This document shows positions 23,261 through 32,428 of a stretch of 33,601 nucleotides of DNA, one piece after another. How positions within the stretch are numbered: the stretch's first letter is position 1; each line of letters starts with the position of its first letter. The stretch spans positions 1-33,601 of the forward strand of contig CACAYQ010000010.1 of assembly GCA_902536695.1 (NCBI GenBank). Direction: 5' to 3'. Under the pieces are notes generated by a model. That model searched no databases. It was not told where the DNA came from and saw only the letters and a list, made by a program, of their open reading frames with translations. Source of the DNA: an uncultured Bacteroidota bacterium. Its GTDB lineage: Bacteria; Bacteroidota; Bacteroidia; Flavobacteriales_D; Parvicellaceae. Position numbers and translations under genes: made by a program.

Positions 23261-24367
23261 TTAAATAAGTTTTTCGATTTCGTTTACTATATCCCTTGCA
23301 GCATTTGGTTTGCCCATTCTCTTGGCGTTTCTTGAGATTTCTAAAATCTGCCTTTCATCTTTTAATAACATCAGTGCTTTTTCCAATACCGTTCTAGTTT
23401 CATTGTCATTTACCAAAACAGCTGCCTTTTGTTTTACTAATGCCATTGCATTTTTTCGCTGGTGATCTTCAGCGACATTGGGTGACGGAATTAATAGACT
23501 AGCTTTTCCCGTTAACGTAATTTCGCTAAGGGATAGAGCCCCAGCTCTAGAAATGACTAAATCAGCAACTTCGTATGCCAAATTCATTTTTTTAATGAAA
23601 GGCATAGCCTGGACATTTTTATATTCTTTTAATTTTTTATTATTAGTAAGTTGATCAAAATACCTCTTACCTACTTGCCATATGAGTTGAACAGGTTGGT
23701 TTTTTAACACCTCTAAAGAAGACAATAGACCCTCGTTAATGGATTTGGCTCCTAAACTTCCTCCTACGACTAGGATGACTTTATATCCTTTGTCAATATT
23801 AAAATGTTTTAACGCCAAATCACTTTTTTGACCCATATCCATTAAATCCTTTCTAACAGGATTGCCTGTTAAGACAAGTTTTGTTTTTGGAAAAAATTGA
23901 TCCATGTTCTCATAGGCCACACATATTTTATGTACTTTTTTACTTAGCCATTTATTCGTCAATCCAGCGTAGGAGTTCTGTTCTTGAATTAGAGTGGGAA
24001 TACCTAGTCTATTTGCCATTCTTAAGGTTGGACCACTAGCATAACCTCCTACACCAATGACTGCATCAGGATTAAAAGATTTTATAATTTTTTTAGCGGC
24101 AATTAAGCTTTTGAGTAGACGAACAGGAAAAGAGAAATTTTTTATTAATGAGTTGATTGAAAATGATCTTTGTATTCCTACTACATCAAGCCCTTTGATA
24201 GTGTAGCCAGCATCTGGAATTTTTTCCATCTCCATTCTACCGTTTGCCCCAACAAATAAAATTTCACAATTTGAAAATTTATGTTCTAGTTCTTGAGCTA
24301 TTGCAAGAGCCGGAAAAATATGTCCACCTGTTCCTCCACCACTTATGATAAACTTCAATTTTTTCAT
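23261..24367 (-). CDS. murG: UDP-N-acetylglucosamine--undecaprenyl-PP-MurNAc-pentapeptide transferase MurG
   Basis: MurG transfers GlcNAc onto lipid I to make lipid II on the inner face of the membrane. The 368-residue sequence begins with FIISGGGTGGHIFPALAIAQ, the Gly-rich loop of GT28 glycosyltransferases. It continues with VIGVGGYASGPTLR, PTLIQEQNSYAGLTNKWLS, VVGGSLGAKSINEG and the donor-site segment ADLVISRAGALSLSEIT. The start codon abuts the ftsW stop. Lipid II made here is the substrate of FtsW and FtsI encoded upstream. Confidence 0.97.
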   Translation of the reverse strand: MKKLKFIISGGGTGGHIFPALAIAQELEHKFSNCEILFVGANGRMEMEKIPDAGYTIKGLDVVGIQRSFSINSLIKNFSFPVRLLKSLIAAKKIIKSFNPDAVIGVGGYASGPTLRMANRLGIPTLIQEQNSYAGLTNKWLSKKVHKICVAYENMDQFFPKTKLVLTGNPVRKDLMDMGQKSDLALKHFNIDKGYKVILVVGGSLGAKSINEGLLSSLEVLKNQPVQLIWQVGKRYFDQLTNNKKLKEYKNVQAMPFIKKMNLAYEVADLVISRAGALSLSEITLTGKASLLIPSPNVAEDHQRKNAMALVKQKAAVLVNDNETRTVLEKALMLLKDERQILEISRNAKRMGKPNAARDIVNEIEKLI

Positions 24368-25486
24368 TTAAGCATCTTTGTAAACCGTTCTACTCACATT
24401 AATGATAATGCCTAAGGCAACACAACTAAAAATAATGGAAGTACCTCCCATGCTTATGAGAGGAAGTGGCTGCCCTGTAACTGGGAATAAATTAACCCCA
24501 ACACCCATGTTGATTAAAGATTGAAAAACCAATAAAAAACTCAATCCAAATACGACATAAGCTCCAAATAAACTTTCAGTTTTATTCATTATTCGAATGG
24601 ATCTAAAAAATAGAATCGTGTACATTATGACTAAACCTAAACCACCAAAAATAGATCCAAACTCTTCGATTGAGGATGCATATATGAAATCAGATTGTGC
24701 AGAATACAAGTCGTTTTTTACATGACCTTTACCTGGTCCCTTTCCAAATAAAAAACCATTAGCCACAGCTCTTTTAGCCATTTCAGCTTGGTAATTTTCT
24801 TTTTGACTTCCACTTTCAAAACTGGTAATTCTTTTTTGCCATGTATCTACTCTAGGCAATAAGCCTGGAAAAGCTAAATTTAACAAAATCAATATGGCAA
24901 AACCGGCAATTGAAACTCCAATCATTGCAGATAAATGTTTTAACTTTGCACCTCCAACAAACAGCATAATAAAACAAACAATAAACAACATAGCTGCCGT
25001 TGAAAAATCAGCTGGTAGAATTAATCCGCAAATAATAACTATAGGCCATAAAATAGGAGCTATGCCTAATTTAAAATCTTTGATAACTTCCTTTTTGTGC
25101 ACCAACATTCTAGCCACATATATTACGAGAATCAACTTAGCTAAATCGGAAGGCTGAAACCCCATAATCCACCTAGAGGCATTTCCTTTATTTACACCAA
25201 ATAATAAGGTAACAAAAAGCAATACAATTGAAATAAAAATACCTATTTGTGAAAGCCTTGAAAAATACTTAAAATTGAAAAACTGTAGATAGATGATGAT
25301 TACAATCCCGATCATCAATATTAACAAATGCTTAATTAAAAAAGGGACCACATTCCCACCTGCTAATCTAAAAGCTAAATTAGAACTGGAACTGTAAGCC
25401 ATTACAAGTGAATAAAGAGACAATACAACGATAATAGTCCATATGACTTTATCCCCTTTTATATATTTTTCAATAAACTTTTGCAC
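24368..25486 (-). CDS. ftsW: SEDS peptidoglycan glycosyltransferase FtsW
   Basis: FtsW is the SEDS-family polymerase that builds septal glycan strands from lipid II with its partner FtsI. The 372-residue protein has about ten membrane segments. Family marks include WIMGFQPSDLAKLILVIYVA, ILPADFSTAAMLF, the periplasmic YQAEMAKRAVANGFLFGKGP loop with its conserved GxGPG-like end, DFIYASSIEEFGSIFGGLGL and the C-terminal GQPLPLISMGGTSI. The start is GTG at 25486, 3 bases after the stop of the mini-MurD gene; no nearby ATG would fit. It could in principle be RodA, but its place in the dcw cluster favours FtsW. Confidence 0.94.
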   Translation of the reverse strand: MQKFIEKYIKGDKVIWTIIVVLSLYSLVMAYSSSSNLAFRLAGGNVVPFLIKHLLILMIGIVIIIYLQFFNFKYFSRLSQIGIFISIVLLFVTLLFGVNKGNASRWIMGFQPSDLAKLILVIYVARMLVHKKEVIKDFKLGIAPILWPIVIICGLILPADFSTAAMLFIVCFIMLFVGGAKLKHLSAMIGVSIAGFAILILLNLAFPGLLPRVDTWQKRITSFESGSQKENYQAEMAKRAVANGFLFGKGPGKGHVKNDLYSAQSDFIYASSIEEFGSIFGGLGLVIMYTILFFRSIRIMNKTESLFGAYVVFGLSFLLVFQSLINMGVGVNLFPVTGQPLPLISMGGTSIIFSCVALGIIINVSRTVYKDA

Positions 25487-25489
25487 GTT

Positions 25490-25981
25490 TTATAATTGAG
25501 CAACAAGGGTTTTAAAATGATAACCTCTTTCTCTAAAATTTTTATAGTTAAGGAAACTAGTACAAGCAGGCGAAAAAAGCACGATTTGACCTGGTATTGC
25601 ATTGGAATGAGCTAGTTGGATAGCCTCGTTCAATTCTTTTTTATAAGCATATTTTATTTTGGATGCAAAATGGTATTTAATTTCCGTTTCAAAATGGCCA
25701 TAACATATAATTTGATCTACTTTATCAATAGCTACATCCGTTACAATATCTAAGTTTCTTTTATTTTCATCGTATCCTACAATCCAGATGATATTTTCAT
25801 GTAAATTTTCTAATGAAAAACAAGATGCTCCCATATCAGTAGACTTTGAATCATTAATCCATAGGACATCATTCTTTTCACGAATTACTTCTAATCGGTG
25901 TTCAATAGAAGAAAAGGAAGCTAAAGATTGTAGTCTATTTTGTACTAATAAGCTGGTTGTTTTTTCTTTAATTTTGTTCAT
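25490..25981 (-). CDS. Stand-alone MurD C-terminal domain (mini-MurD), function unknown
   Basis: A 163-residue protein encoded directly downstream of murD. It aligns along nearly its whole length with residues 300-448 of the neighbouring MurD, at about 30 percent identity by eye. Shared landmarks are EHRLE (27-31), INDSKST (42-48), IIWIVG (64-69), IICYG, SPACTSF (137-143) and KNFRERGYHFK (147-157). It has no UDP-binding Rossmann domain and no GSNGKTT ATP loop, so it cannot be a ligase alone. Positions equal to E. coli MurD Thr321, Ser415, Asn421 and Phe422, in its substrate-binding domain, are kept; Asp417 is Leu. I start it at ATG 25981, 10 bases after the murD stop; the frame is open to 26089 but that part overlaps murD. 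It sits 3 bases before ftsW. Most likely a diverged partial duplication kept under selection. Confidence 0.85.
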   Translation of the reverse strand: MNKIKEKTTSLLVQNRLQSLASFSSIEHRLEVIREKNDVLWINDSKSTDMGASCFSLENLHENIIWIVGYDENKRNLDIVTDVAIDKVDQIICYGHFETEIKYHFASKIKYAYKKELNEAIQLAHSNAIPGQIVLFSPACTSFLNYKNFRERGYHFKTLVAQL

Positions 25982-25991
25982 ATCATTGGAT

Positions 25992-27338
25992 TTAAAGTGA
26001 TCTGACTGCTTTTTTAAATTGATGACCTCTGTCTTCATAATTCTTAAATAGATCAAAACTTGCGCATGCAGGCGACAGTAAAACGGCATAGCCCTTTTTG
26101 GCTATTCTGTAACTAATTTGAACGGCTTGTGACGCAGACTGAGCTTCATAAATTGGAGATACAATTTCTCCAAACTCCTCCTGAATTTTATTATTCTCTT
26201 TGCCTAAGCAAATGATTCCTAACACCTTTTGTTTTACTAAACCTTTAAGGGATGAATAATCATTTCCTTTATCCACACCTCCAACTATCCAAATGGTAGG
26301 CTTTTGCATACTCTCTAATGCATACCATGTTGCATTTACATTGGTAGCCTTTGAGTCATTAATAAAATCTATACCATGAATTTTTGCTACTTTTTCTAAG
26401 CGATGCTCTACATTCTGAAAATCGCTTAAACTATCGCGAATAATCTCTTTTCTTATATCCAACACCTTAGCCGCGATTCCCGCTGCCATGGAATTGAATA
26501 CATTGTGCTTACCCTGCTGGGCCAGTTGATGTATTGACATAATTGTTTGTTTTTGGTTGTTTATTTTTATTATTATGGATTCCTTTTCAAGCCAAGAATC
26601 CACACCATCTTTTTGAAATATGGATACTGGGTGAGTTTGACATTCTAAATTTCTTTTTGCTAATGCTTCTTTGATAACAGGGTCATCATAATTGTAAATG
26701 AAATGATCATTTACAGTCATATTTTGAGTTATTCTAAACTTACTGTTGACATACAGATCAAATGAATTTTCATATCTGTCTAAATGGTCAGGAGTAATAT
26801 TTAGCAGCAAGGCAATATCTGCCTTAAAAGAGAACATAAAATCTAACTGAAAACTGCTTAATTCAATCACCTGGTAATCTGGAGGATCAATAGCAACGGA
26901 CATGGCATAACTCTCGCCTACGTTTCCTACTGCCTTTGCACTCAAACCAGCATTATTTAATAAATGAGTAATTAATAAAGTGGTGGTGGTTTTACCGTTG
27001 CTTCCAGTTACACATATCTTTTTAGAATTGCAGTAATGATATGCAAACTCAATTTCTGAAATTATGGGAATTCCTAAAGAAGATATCTTTTGAACGAATG
27101 GGGATGAAGGTGGAATCCCAGGACTTATTATTACACTTTCAGCTTTGTCTAGTATATAATCACTGTGACCATTTTCTTCCCACTTAATATCATAGTTATT
27201 GAGTATTGATTTATATTCTAATGTGATAGAGGAAGCATCCGAAACAAATACATTTTTTCCTTTTTTTTGTGCTAAAACAGCCGCACCAACACCACTTTTA
27301 CCTGCACCCAAAACAACGATATTTTCAGCACTAAACAT
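25992..27338 (-). CDS. murD: UDP-N-acetylmuramoyl-L-alanine--D-glutamate ligase MurD
   Basis: MurD adds D-glutamate to UDP-MurNAc-L-alanine with ATP. The 448-residue enzyme looks complete: N-terminal VVLGAGKSGVGAAVLAQKKG, ATP loop GSNGKTT at 112-118, ELSSFQLDFM, LNITPDHLDRYE, and the likely carbamylated lysine at Lys200 in NSKFRI. Domain 3 has EHRLE (311-315), NDSKAT (327-332), GGVDKGND and SPACASFD (422-429). The start abuts the mraY stop. Because the full enzyme is intact, the adjacent mini-MurD is not needed to restore a broken gene. Confidence 0.97.
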   Translation of the reverse strand: MFSAENIVVLGAGKSGVGAAVLAQKKGKNVFVSDASSITLEYKSILNNYDIKWEENGHSDYILDKAESVIISPGIPPSSPFVQKISSLGIPIISEIEFAYHYCNSKKICVTGSNGKTTTTLLITHLLNNAGLSAKAVGNVGESYAMSVAIDPPDYQVIELSSFQLDFMFSFKADIALLLNITPDHLDRYENSFDLYVNSKFRITQNMTVNDHFIYNYDDPVIKEALAKRNLECQTHPVSIFQKDGVDSWLEKESIIIKINNQKQTIMSIHQLAQQGKHNVFNSMAAGIAAKVLDIRKEIIRDSLSDFQNVEHRLEKVAKIHGIDFINDSKATNVNATWYALESMQKPTIWIVGGVDKGNDYSSLKGLVKQKVLGIICLGKENNKIQEEFGEIVSPIYEAQSASQAVQISYRIAKKGYAVLLSPACASFDLFKNYEDRGHQFKKAVRSL

Positions 27339-28568
27339 TTACCGGATCTTCAGGGTTACAATTGAGAGAACTGCAAGTAGAATTCCTAGAATCCAGAATC
27401 TTGCTACTATTTTGGCTTCATGAACACCTTTTTTTTGATAGTGGTGGTGTATAGGAGACATTAGAAAAATTCGTCTTCCCTCGCCATATTTTTTCTTAGT
27501 ATATTTAAAATAACTAACCTGTAGAATGACACTCAGGTTTTCTATCAAAAAGACACCGCAGAAAACAGGAATTAACAACTCTTTTCTAATCGCGATTGCA
27601 AAAACAGCGATAATACCACCAAGAGCTAAACTCCCCGTGTCGCCCATAAATACTTTGGCCGGGTAAGAATTATACCATAGGAAGCCAATGCATGCTCCAA
27701 TAAACGAACTGATGAAAATGACCAATTCTGATGAGTTAGGAATAAAAAGAATATTTAAATAATCAGCAAATACAAGGTTTCCAGATAGATATGCAAAAAT
27801 GGCTAGTGTTGTTCCAATAATAGCACTTGTGCCTGTTGCTAACCCATCTAATCCGTCAGTAATATTGGCTCCATTCGAAACTGCGGTAACAATGATAATT
27901 ACCAGTGGAATGAATATAATCCAGGTATACTTTTCAAGATCTTTATTCAACCATACAAGTAACCAACTGTAATCAAACTCATTATTCTTTACAAACGGAA
28001 TAGTAGTCTTAGTTGATCTCATTTCAACCCAACTCGGACCCACTTCAGAATCAGCCTCCAACTGCTGAACTGATGATTCATTTACCTTAGATTTAATCGT
28101 CACATCTTGATGGAAATAAAGTGAAGAAGCCACAATTAAGCCTACAGCAATTTGTCCAAAAACCTTAAATTTCCCTGCTAGTCCTTCTTTGTTCTTTTTG
28201 AATACTTTTATATAATCATCTACGAAACCAATAGCCCCTAACAATACTGTAGAAATCAACATCAGTTGGATATAGATATTTGATAAATCGGCAAATAAAA
28301 GTGTTGGAACCAAGATTCCAGCTAAGATGATAATGCCTCCCATTGTAGGAGTTCCCGTTTTTTCTAATTGACCATCAAGACCTAAGTCCCGAACTGTTTC
28401 TCCTACTTGTTTTTGATGTAAAAAGCGTATTAATCTACCACCGAATACAAGAGTGATAACTAATGAGGTTAAAACAGCAAGAGCTGCTTTAAATGAAATA
28501 AATTCAAACAATCCCGAACCTGGGAAATCAAAACGATTATTTAAGTATGTAAATAAATGGTATAGCAT
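27339..28568 (-). CDS. mraY: Phospho-N-acetylmuramoyl-pentapeptide-transferase MraY
   Basis: MraY moves phospho-MurNAc-pentapeptide from UDP to undecaprenyl phosphate, giving lipid I in the inner membrane. The 409-residue multi-spanning protein has [13 protein letters not shown], the catalytic [43 protein letters not shown] and the [11 protein letters not shown] loop near the C-terminus. It is about 50 residues longer than the E. coli enzyme because of a hydrophilic insert around residues 155-200, which I recall as usual in Bacteroidota. Its ATG overlaps the murE stop by one base. Confidence 0.97.
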   Translation of the reverse strand: MLYHLFTYLNNRFDFPGSGLFEFISFKAALAVLTSLVITLVFGGRLIRFLHQKQVGETVRDLGLDGQLEKTGTPTMGGIIILAGILVPTLLFADLSNIYIQLMLISTVLLGAIGFVDDYIKVFKKNKEGLAGKFKVFGQIAVGLIVASSLYFHQDVTIKSKVNESSVQQLEADSEVGPSWVEMRSTKTTIPFVKNNEFDYSWLLVWLNKDLEKYTWIIFIPLVIIIVTAVSNGANITDGLDGLATGTSAIIGTTLAIFAYLSGNLVFADYLNILFIPNSSELVIFISSFIGACIGFLWYNSYPAKVFMGDTGSLALGGIIAVFAIAIRKELLIPVFCGVFLIENLSVILQVSYFKYTKKKYGEGRRIFLMSPIHHHYQKKGVHEAKIVARFWILGILLAVLSIVTLKIR

Positions 28569-30031
28569 TATTTCTTTAGTTTTTTGAAAATGTGTATTGT
28601 ATTTTCCATATCATCAAAGTGCAGAGATTCATTACCGATAATTTGATAGTTTTCGTGTCCCTTACCTGCAATCAAAATGACATCTCCTGCTGAGGCCATC
28701 TTACATGCCATTTCTATGGCTTCCATCCTATCAGTAACCGTAAAAACTTTTTCTTTTAAAACAGAAGGAACACCATGGTATATTTCATTTATTATTGAGT
28801 CTGGATCTTCATCCCTTGGGTTATCAGAAGTAATTAAAACCTGATCACTTAATCGTGATGCTATTTCTCCCATTAATGGTCTCTTACCTTTATCACGGTT
28901 TCCACCACAACCAAAAACAGTTATCAACTTTTCTGTTCCTTTTTTTAAGTCGAGTAATGTTTTTAGTACATTTTCTAATGCATCTGGAGTATGTGCGTAG
29001 TCTATTACAGCTGTTATTTTGTGATCAGATAAGAAATATTCAAATCTCCCCTGAGGTGCTTTGACAGAGCTTAAAATGGTAAGCAGACTTAATTCATCTT
29101 GACCTAGATATTTTCCTACAGCAAAGGCTACCAGTAAATTGTAAGCATTAAATCTACCCACCAATCTCGATGTCATTTCATGACCGTTAATTTCTAAGGT
29201 TAAACCAGAAATATCATTTTCTAAAACCTTGCTTGAAACGTTTGTATTTCCCTTTAGCCCAAAAGAAATAATCTTTGCACAGGTGTTAGCTCCCATAATT
29301 TCACCATGTTTATCGTCATAATTTATAATGGCAAAAGCATCATCGAAAAGGTTATCAAATAGTTTCTTTTTACATGATATGTATTCATCAAATGTGTTAT
29401 GATAATCTAAATGATCACGTGAAATGTTTGTGAAAACAGCTATTTTAAATTTCAATCCATGAATTCTGTTTTGATCTAATGCATGAGAACTTACTTCCAT
29501 AAAGACGTGAGTACATCCAGTAGAAACCATTTCATGTAATACCTCGTTTATTCTAATTGCATTTGGTGTAGTATGAGTGGACGGATAAGTTTTGTGAAGA
29601 ACCCTTATGTTAATGGTGGAAATCAAACCTGTCTTGAAACCTAACAAACGAAATAAATCATATAGGATAGTGGCACAAGTCGTCTTCCCATTAGTTCCTG
29701 TTATTCCAATGAGTTGTAGTTTTTCAGATGGATTATCATAAAAATTTGATGCGATAAGTCCTAGTGCAGAAGAAGAATCTGGAACTTTGATGTAAGTAAC
29801 ATCCTCTTTAAGATTTTCGGGAAAGGTCTCGCATATTATAGCAGAAACTCCAGCGTTTTCAGCATTTGAAATAAAATCATGACCATCAGACTTAGAGCCA
29901 ACAACTGCTACAAAAAGAGATAAATTCTGAACTTGTCTAGAATCAAATGTCAGCTTTTCTATGGCAATATTTGTATTCCCTTTAATCTCTAAAATACTTA
30001 CACCGTATATAATTTCCCTTAATAACTTCAT
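28568..30031 (-). CDS. murE: UDP-MurNAc-L-alanyl-D-glutamate--2,6-diaminopimelate ligase MurE
   Basis: MurE adds the third residue to the peptidoglycan stem. The 487-residue protein carries the ATP loop GTNGKTT at 112-118, [35 protein letters not shown] and [17 protein letters not shown]. The DNPR motif at 403-406 is the signature of meso-diaminopimelate-specific MurE (lysine enzymes differ here), so the wall is predicted to be of the A1-gamma type. Its ATG overlaps the ftsI TGA by 4 bases. murF, which normally follows in other phyla, is missing from this cluster and must be elsewhere. Confidence 0.96.
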   Translation of the reverse strand: MKLLREIIYGVSILEIKGNTNIAIEKLTFDSRQVQNLSLFVAVVGSKSDGHDFISNAENAGVSAIICETFPENLKEDVTYIKVPDSSSALGLIASNFYDNPSEKLQLIGITGTNGKTTCATILYDLFRLLGFKTGLISTINIRVLHKTYPSTHTTPNAIRINEVLHEMVSTGCTHVFMEVSSHALDQNRIHGLKFKIAVFTNISRDHLDYHNTFDEYISCKKKLFDNLFDDAFAIINYDDKHGEIMGANTCAKIISFGLKGNTNVSSKVLENDISGLTLEINGHEMTSRLVGRFNAYNLLVAFAVGKYLGQDELSLLTILSSVKAPQGRFEYFLSDHKITAVIDYAHTPDALENVLKTLLDLKKGTEKLITVFGCGGNRDKGKRPLMGEIASRLSDQVLITSDNPRDEDPDSIINEIYHGVPSVLKEKVFTVTDRMEAIEMACKMASAGDVILIAGKGHENYQIIGNESLHFDDMENTIHIFKKLKK

Positions 30032-32118
30032 GCAAGGAAAAGTTTAATGGTTTGGCCTTTTTTAATTCTCAATCCTGCTCTTAAGGACTGTTTCCTCACG
30101 ATACCAACCCCCTCAACATGCACTACTAATCCTTTTTTTTCAAGCAAATAGGCTGCATCAACCAGACCCATACCTACTACATTAGGTATTAACCCTTTCA
30201 CCTCTTTTGAGTCTGTAATCTTAATGGCTTTACTACCAGTATTTGTATTTATCCAGCTTGCATTAGACAAGCTTTTGTCCTCTAATGGTATGTTCATAGA
30301 TTTTGCTGCTGTGATGAAATCAGCTTTAGAACCGGGTCTAGAATAGGGATAGTATTCAGGTAATTTTATAGCTAGATCGGATTGATTAAACTCATGAGCA
30401 TATACCTTATCTGCAATTTCTTTAAAAACAGTACCTGAAACGACTGAACCGAAAATATTTTTCGTAGGACCTTGGATAACAACTATACAACTGTATAGAG
30501 GATTTTTAGCGGGGAAATAACCGCAAAAAGAAGCCTGATATTTCTTTCCATAACCACTTGACCCTATTGCAATTTTTGATGTCCCTGTTTTTCCTGCTAT
30601 TTTAAACCCCCGTGCCTTAATATTCTTTGCTGTACCTCTTTCAACAACACCTTCTAGTAATTCTTTTAAGTCTCCTAAGGTTTCATCCGAACATAGGGAA
30701 GAGTTTAATACAATCGGCTCGAATTCTTTTTCTAATGCAACACCTTTTTTGATGTACTTTACAAATTGAGGCTTCAATAGTACCCCTTCATTCGCAACCC
30801 CATTATAAAACGCTAGTGTTTGAAGTGGGGTCAGTTTTACTTCATATCCTATGGACATCCAAGGAAGTGAAATTCCTGTAAAAGTGGGGTCAGAAGCATC
30901 CTTTATTAATGGTGCCCCTTCTCCAAGGATATCTAGGCCTAATTTTCTATTTAATCCTAGTTGCTTTAGACCATCAACAAATTCTTGAGGTTGCTGCTTA
31001 TAGTTATCGTAAATTAATTTGCTAATTACATTAGATGAAACTTCAAATGCGTTTTTTATCGTGTTTTTACCATACACTTTCCCACCATCAGTCAATGCTT
31101 TATCATAAAACTCATACCTACCAGACATGAAAACTGAATCTTCAATATTGATTTTGCCTTGTTCAAGAGCTACAAGTAGTGACGCCAGTTTAAACGTAGA
31201 CCCAGGTTCTGAAGCCAATCCAACAGCATGGTTTTGAGATTCAAAATAAGTATCCGTTTTTTTATTGTATGATAGATTTGCAATTGCTTTTACAAATCCA
31301 GTACTAACCTCCATAAGTATGACACAACCCCGATCTGCTTTTTGTTCTTTTAGCTGGTGTAGCAATGCTGTTTCAGCCACATCCTGAATATTCACATCCA
31401 AACTTGTATAAATGTCAGAACCAGGTACTGGCTCAATAGAATAATTATCATCTACTGGTTTCCAATCATTTCCACGGACCTTTTCCATTAGCATTTGGCC
31501 GTTTTGTCCTTTTAAATAATCATTAAAAGCTCCTTCCAATCCAACCAAAATGGGCTTTTCATTCTCGTGATCAACAACATAGCCGATTGTCCTATTTGCT
31601 AAAAGTCCATAGGGCTTAATTCGTTGATTTGTTTTAATAATTATCCGACCTCCTCGGTACTTACCTAAATTGAAAATGGGAAACTTCTTTAATCGTTCTA
31701 TCTCACTATTATTTAGGTTTCTTGCGATAAAAAAGTATCTATTACCATTTTCCCTTTGTTGTATTAGGGTTTCTTCCCATAATTGAGCAGATCTATAAGG
31801 GAAAAGTTGATGTAATGAGTCAGACAATGCACCAATACTATCTGTAAAGATTTGATCTTTAATTGTCAATAGATCCACATACACCTTAAACCTAGGAACG
31901 GAAAGTGCTAACGATGTCTTTTGCTCATTTGAAGCATAAATATTGCCTCTAGGAGCTGTGATATTTTTATATACAAATATTTGCTTTTCAGCATCTTGTA
32001 TGAGTTCGGAACCCTTATAAAATTGCAGATAAAAGATTTGACCGACTACCCCACCGCCTAATAGGAGAATGATGAAATATATTACATATACTCTTGTTAA
32101 AGTTTCTCTATTCTTCAT
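30028..32118 (-). CDS. ftsI: Class B penicillin-binding protein FtsI (PBP3) with PASTA domain
   Basis: FtsI is the septal transpeptidase that cross-links new peptidoglycan with FtsW. The 696-residue protein has an N-terminal membrane anchor (about 10-30), a dimerisation region with APRGNIYASN and GLEGAFNDYLKGQNGQ, then the transpeptidase domain. The active serine is Ser307 in EPGSTFKLAS; SSNVI is the SxN motif and GKTGTSK the KTG motif. The last 60 residues form one PASTA domain (LIPNVVGMGLVDAAYLLEKK onward), common in Bacteroidota and Gram-positive FtsI but absent from the E. coli protein. It overlaps ftsL by 11 bases. Confidence 0.96.
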   Translation of the reverse strand: MKNRETLTRVYVIYFIILLLGGGVVGQIFYLQFYKGSELIQDAEKQIFVYKNITAPRGNIYASNEQKTSLALSVPRFKVYVDLLTIKDQIFTDSIGALSDSLHQLFPYRSAQLWEETLIQQRENGNRYFFIARNLNNSEIERLKKFPIFNLGKYRGGRIIIKTNQRIKPYGLLANRTIGYVVDHENEKPILVGLEGAFNDYLKGQNGQMLMEKVRGNDWKPVDDNYSIEPVPGSDIYTSLDVNIQDVAETALLHQLKEQKADRGCVILMEVSTGFVKAIANLSYNKKTDTYFESQNHAVGLASEPGSTFKLASLLVALEQGKINIEDSVFMSGRYEFYDKALTDGGKVYGKNTIKNAFEVSSNVISKLIYDNYKQQPQEFVDGLKQLGLNRKLGLDILGEGAPLIKDASDPTFTGISLPWMSIGYEVKLTPLQTLAFYNGVANEGVLLKPQFVKYIKKGVALEKEFEPIVLNSSLCSDETLGDLKELLEGVVERGTAKNIKARGFKIAGKTGTSKIAIGSSGYGKKYQASFCGYFPAKNPLYSCIVVIQGPTKNIFGSVVSGTVFKEIADKVYAHEFNQSDLAIKLPEYYPYSRPGSKADFITAAKSMNIPLEDKSLSNASWINTNTGSKAIKITDSKEVKGLIPNVVGMGLVDAAYLLEKKGLVVHVEGVGIVRKQSLRAGLRIKKGQTIKLFLA

Positions 32119-32428
32119 CCTCTACGTTTGAATTGATAATTACGGGAGGATCAATTGACTCGTATAACCCCCATTTTGATGTTTCCTCAGCTATTTTACT
32201 TTGTAAACTCTCCTTATCATAGAGCTCTAAAGCAGATTGCAACTCAGAATACAGCTTTTCCCCTTCTTTATTCGCCTTAGATATTGACAATACTGTATTA
32301 TCAACATGATATCCGTAGGCAACGTACACCAACATAAGAAACGTGATGTATGAAAGAAAGGGTATATTGTTTAGTACAATCCCTTTTTGAAATAAATCAC
32401 CAGAAAATATTTTTTTAAAAACACTCAT
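32108..32428 (-). CDS. ftsL: FtsL-like cell division protein (FtsL_2 type)
   Basis: A 106-residue bitopic protein in the position of ftsL. It has a short cytoplasmic start, one membrane segment (about 23-40, IPFLSYITFLMLVYVAYG), then a predicted coiled-coil or helical periplasmic region (SISKANKEGEKLYSELQSAL) and an acidic tail NVEDEE. FtsL forms a complex with FtsB and FtsQ and activates FtsW-FtsI. Sequence conservation is low in this family, so the call leans on size, topology and synteny. Its ATG abuts the rsmH stop and its end overlaps ftsI. Confidence 0.85.
   Translation of the reverse strand: MSVFKKIFSGDLFQKGIVLNNIPFLSYITFLMLVYVAYGYHVDNTVLSISKANKEGEKLYSELQSALELYDKESLQSKIAEETSKWGLYESIDPPVIINSNVEDEE

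Noticed and set aside
25982-26089. Upstream extension of the mini-MurD frame to an ATG at 26089
   Set aside because: These codons lie in a second frame of the murD 3' end and show no similarity to MurD; similarity begins only after the ATG at 25981.
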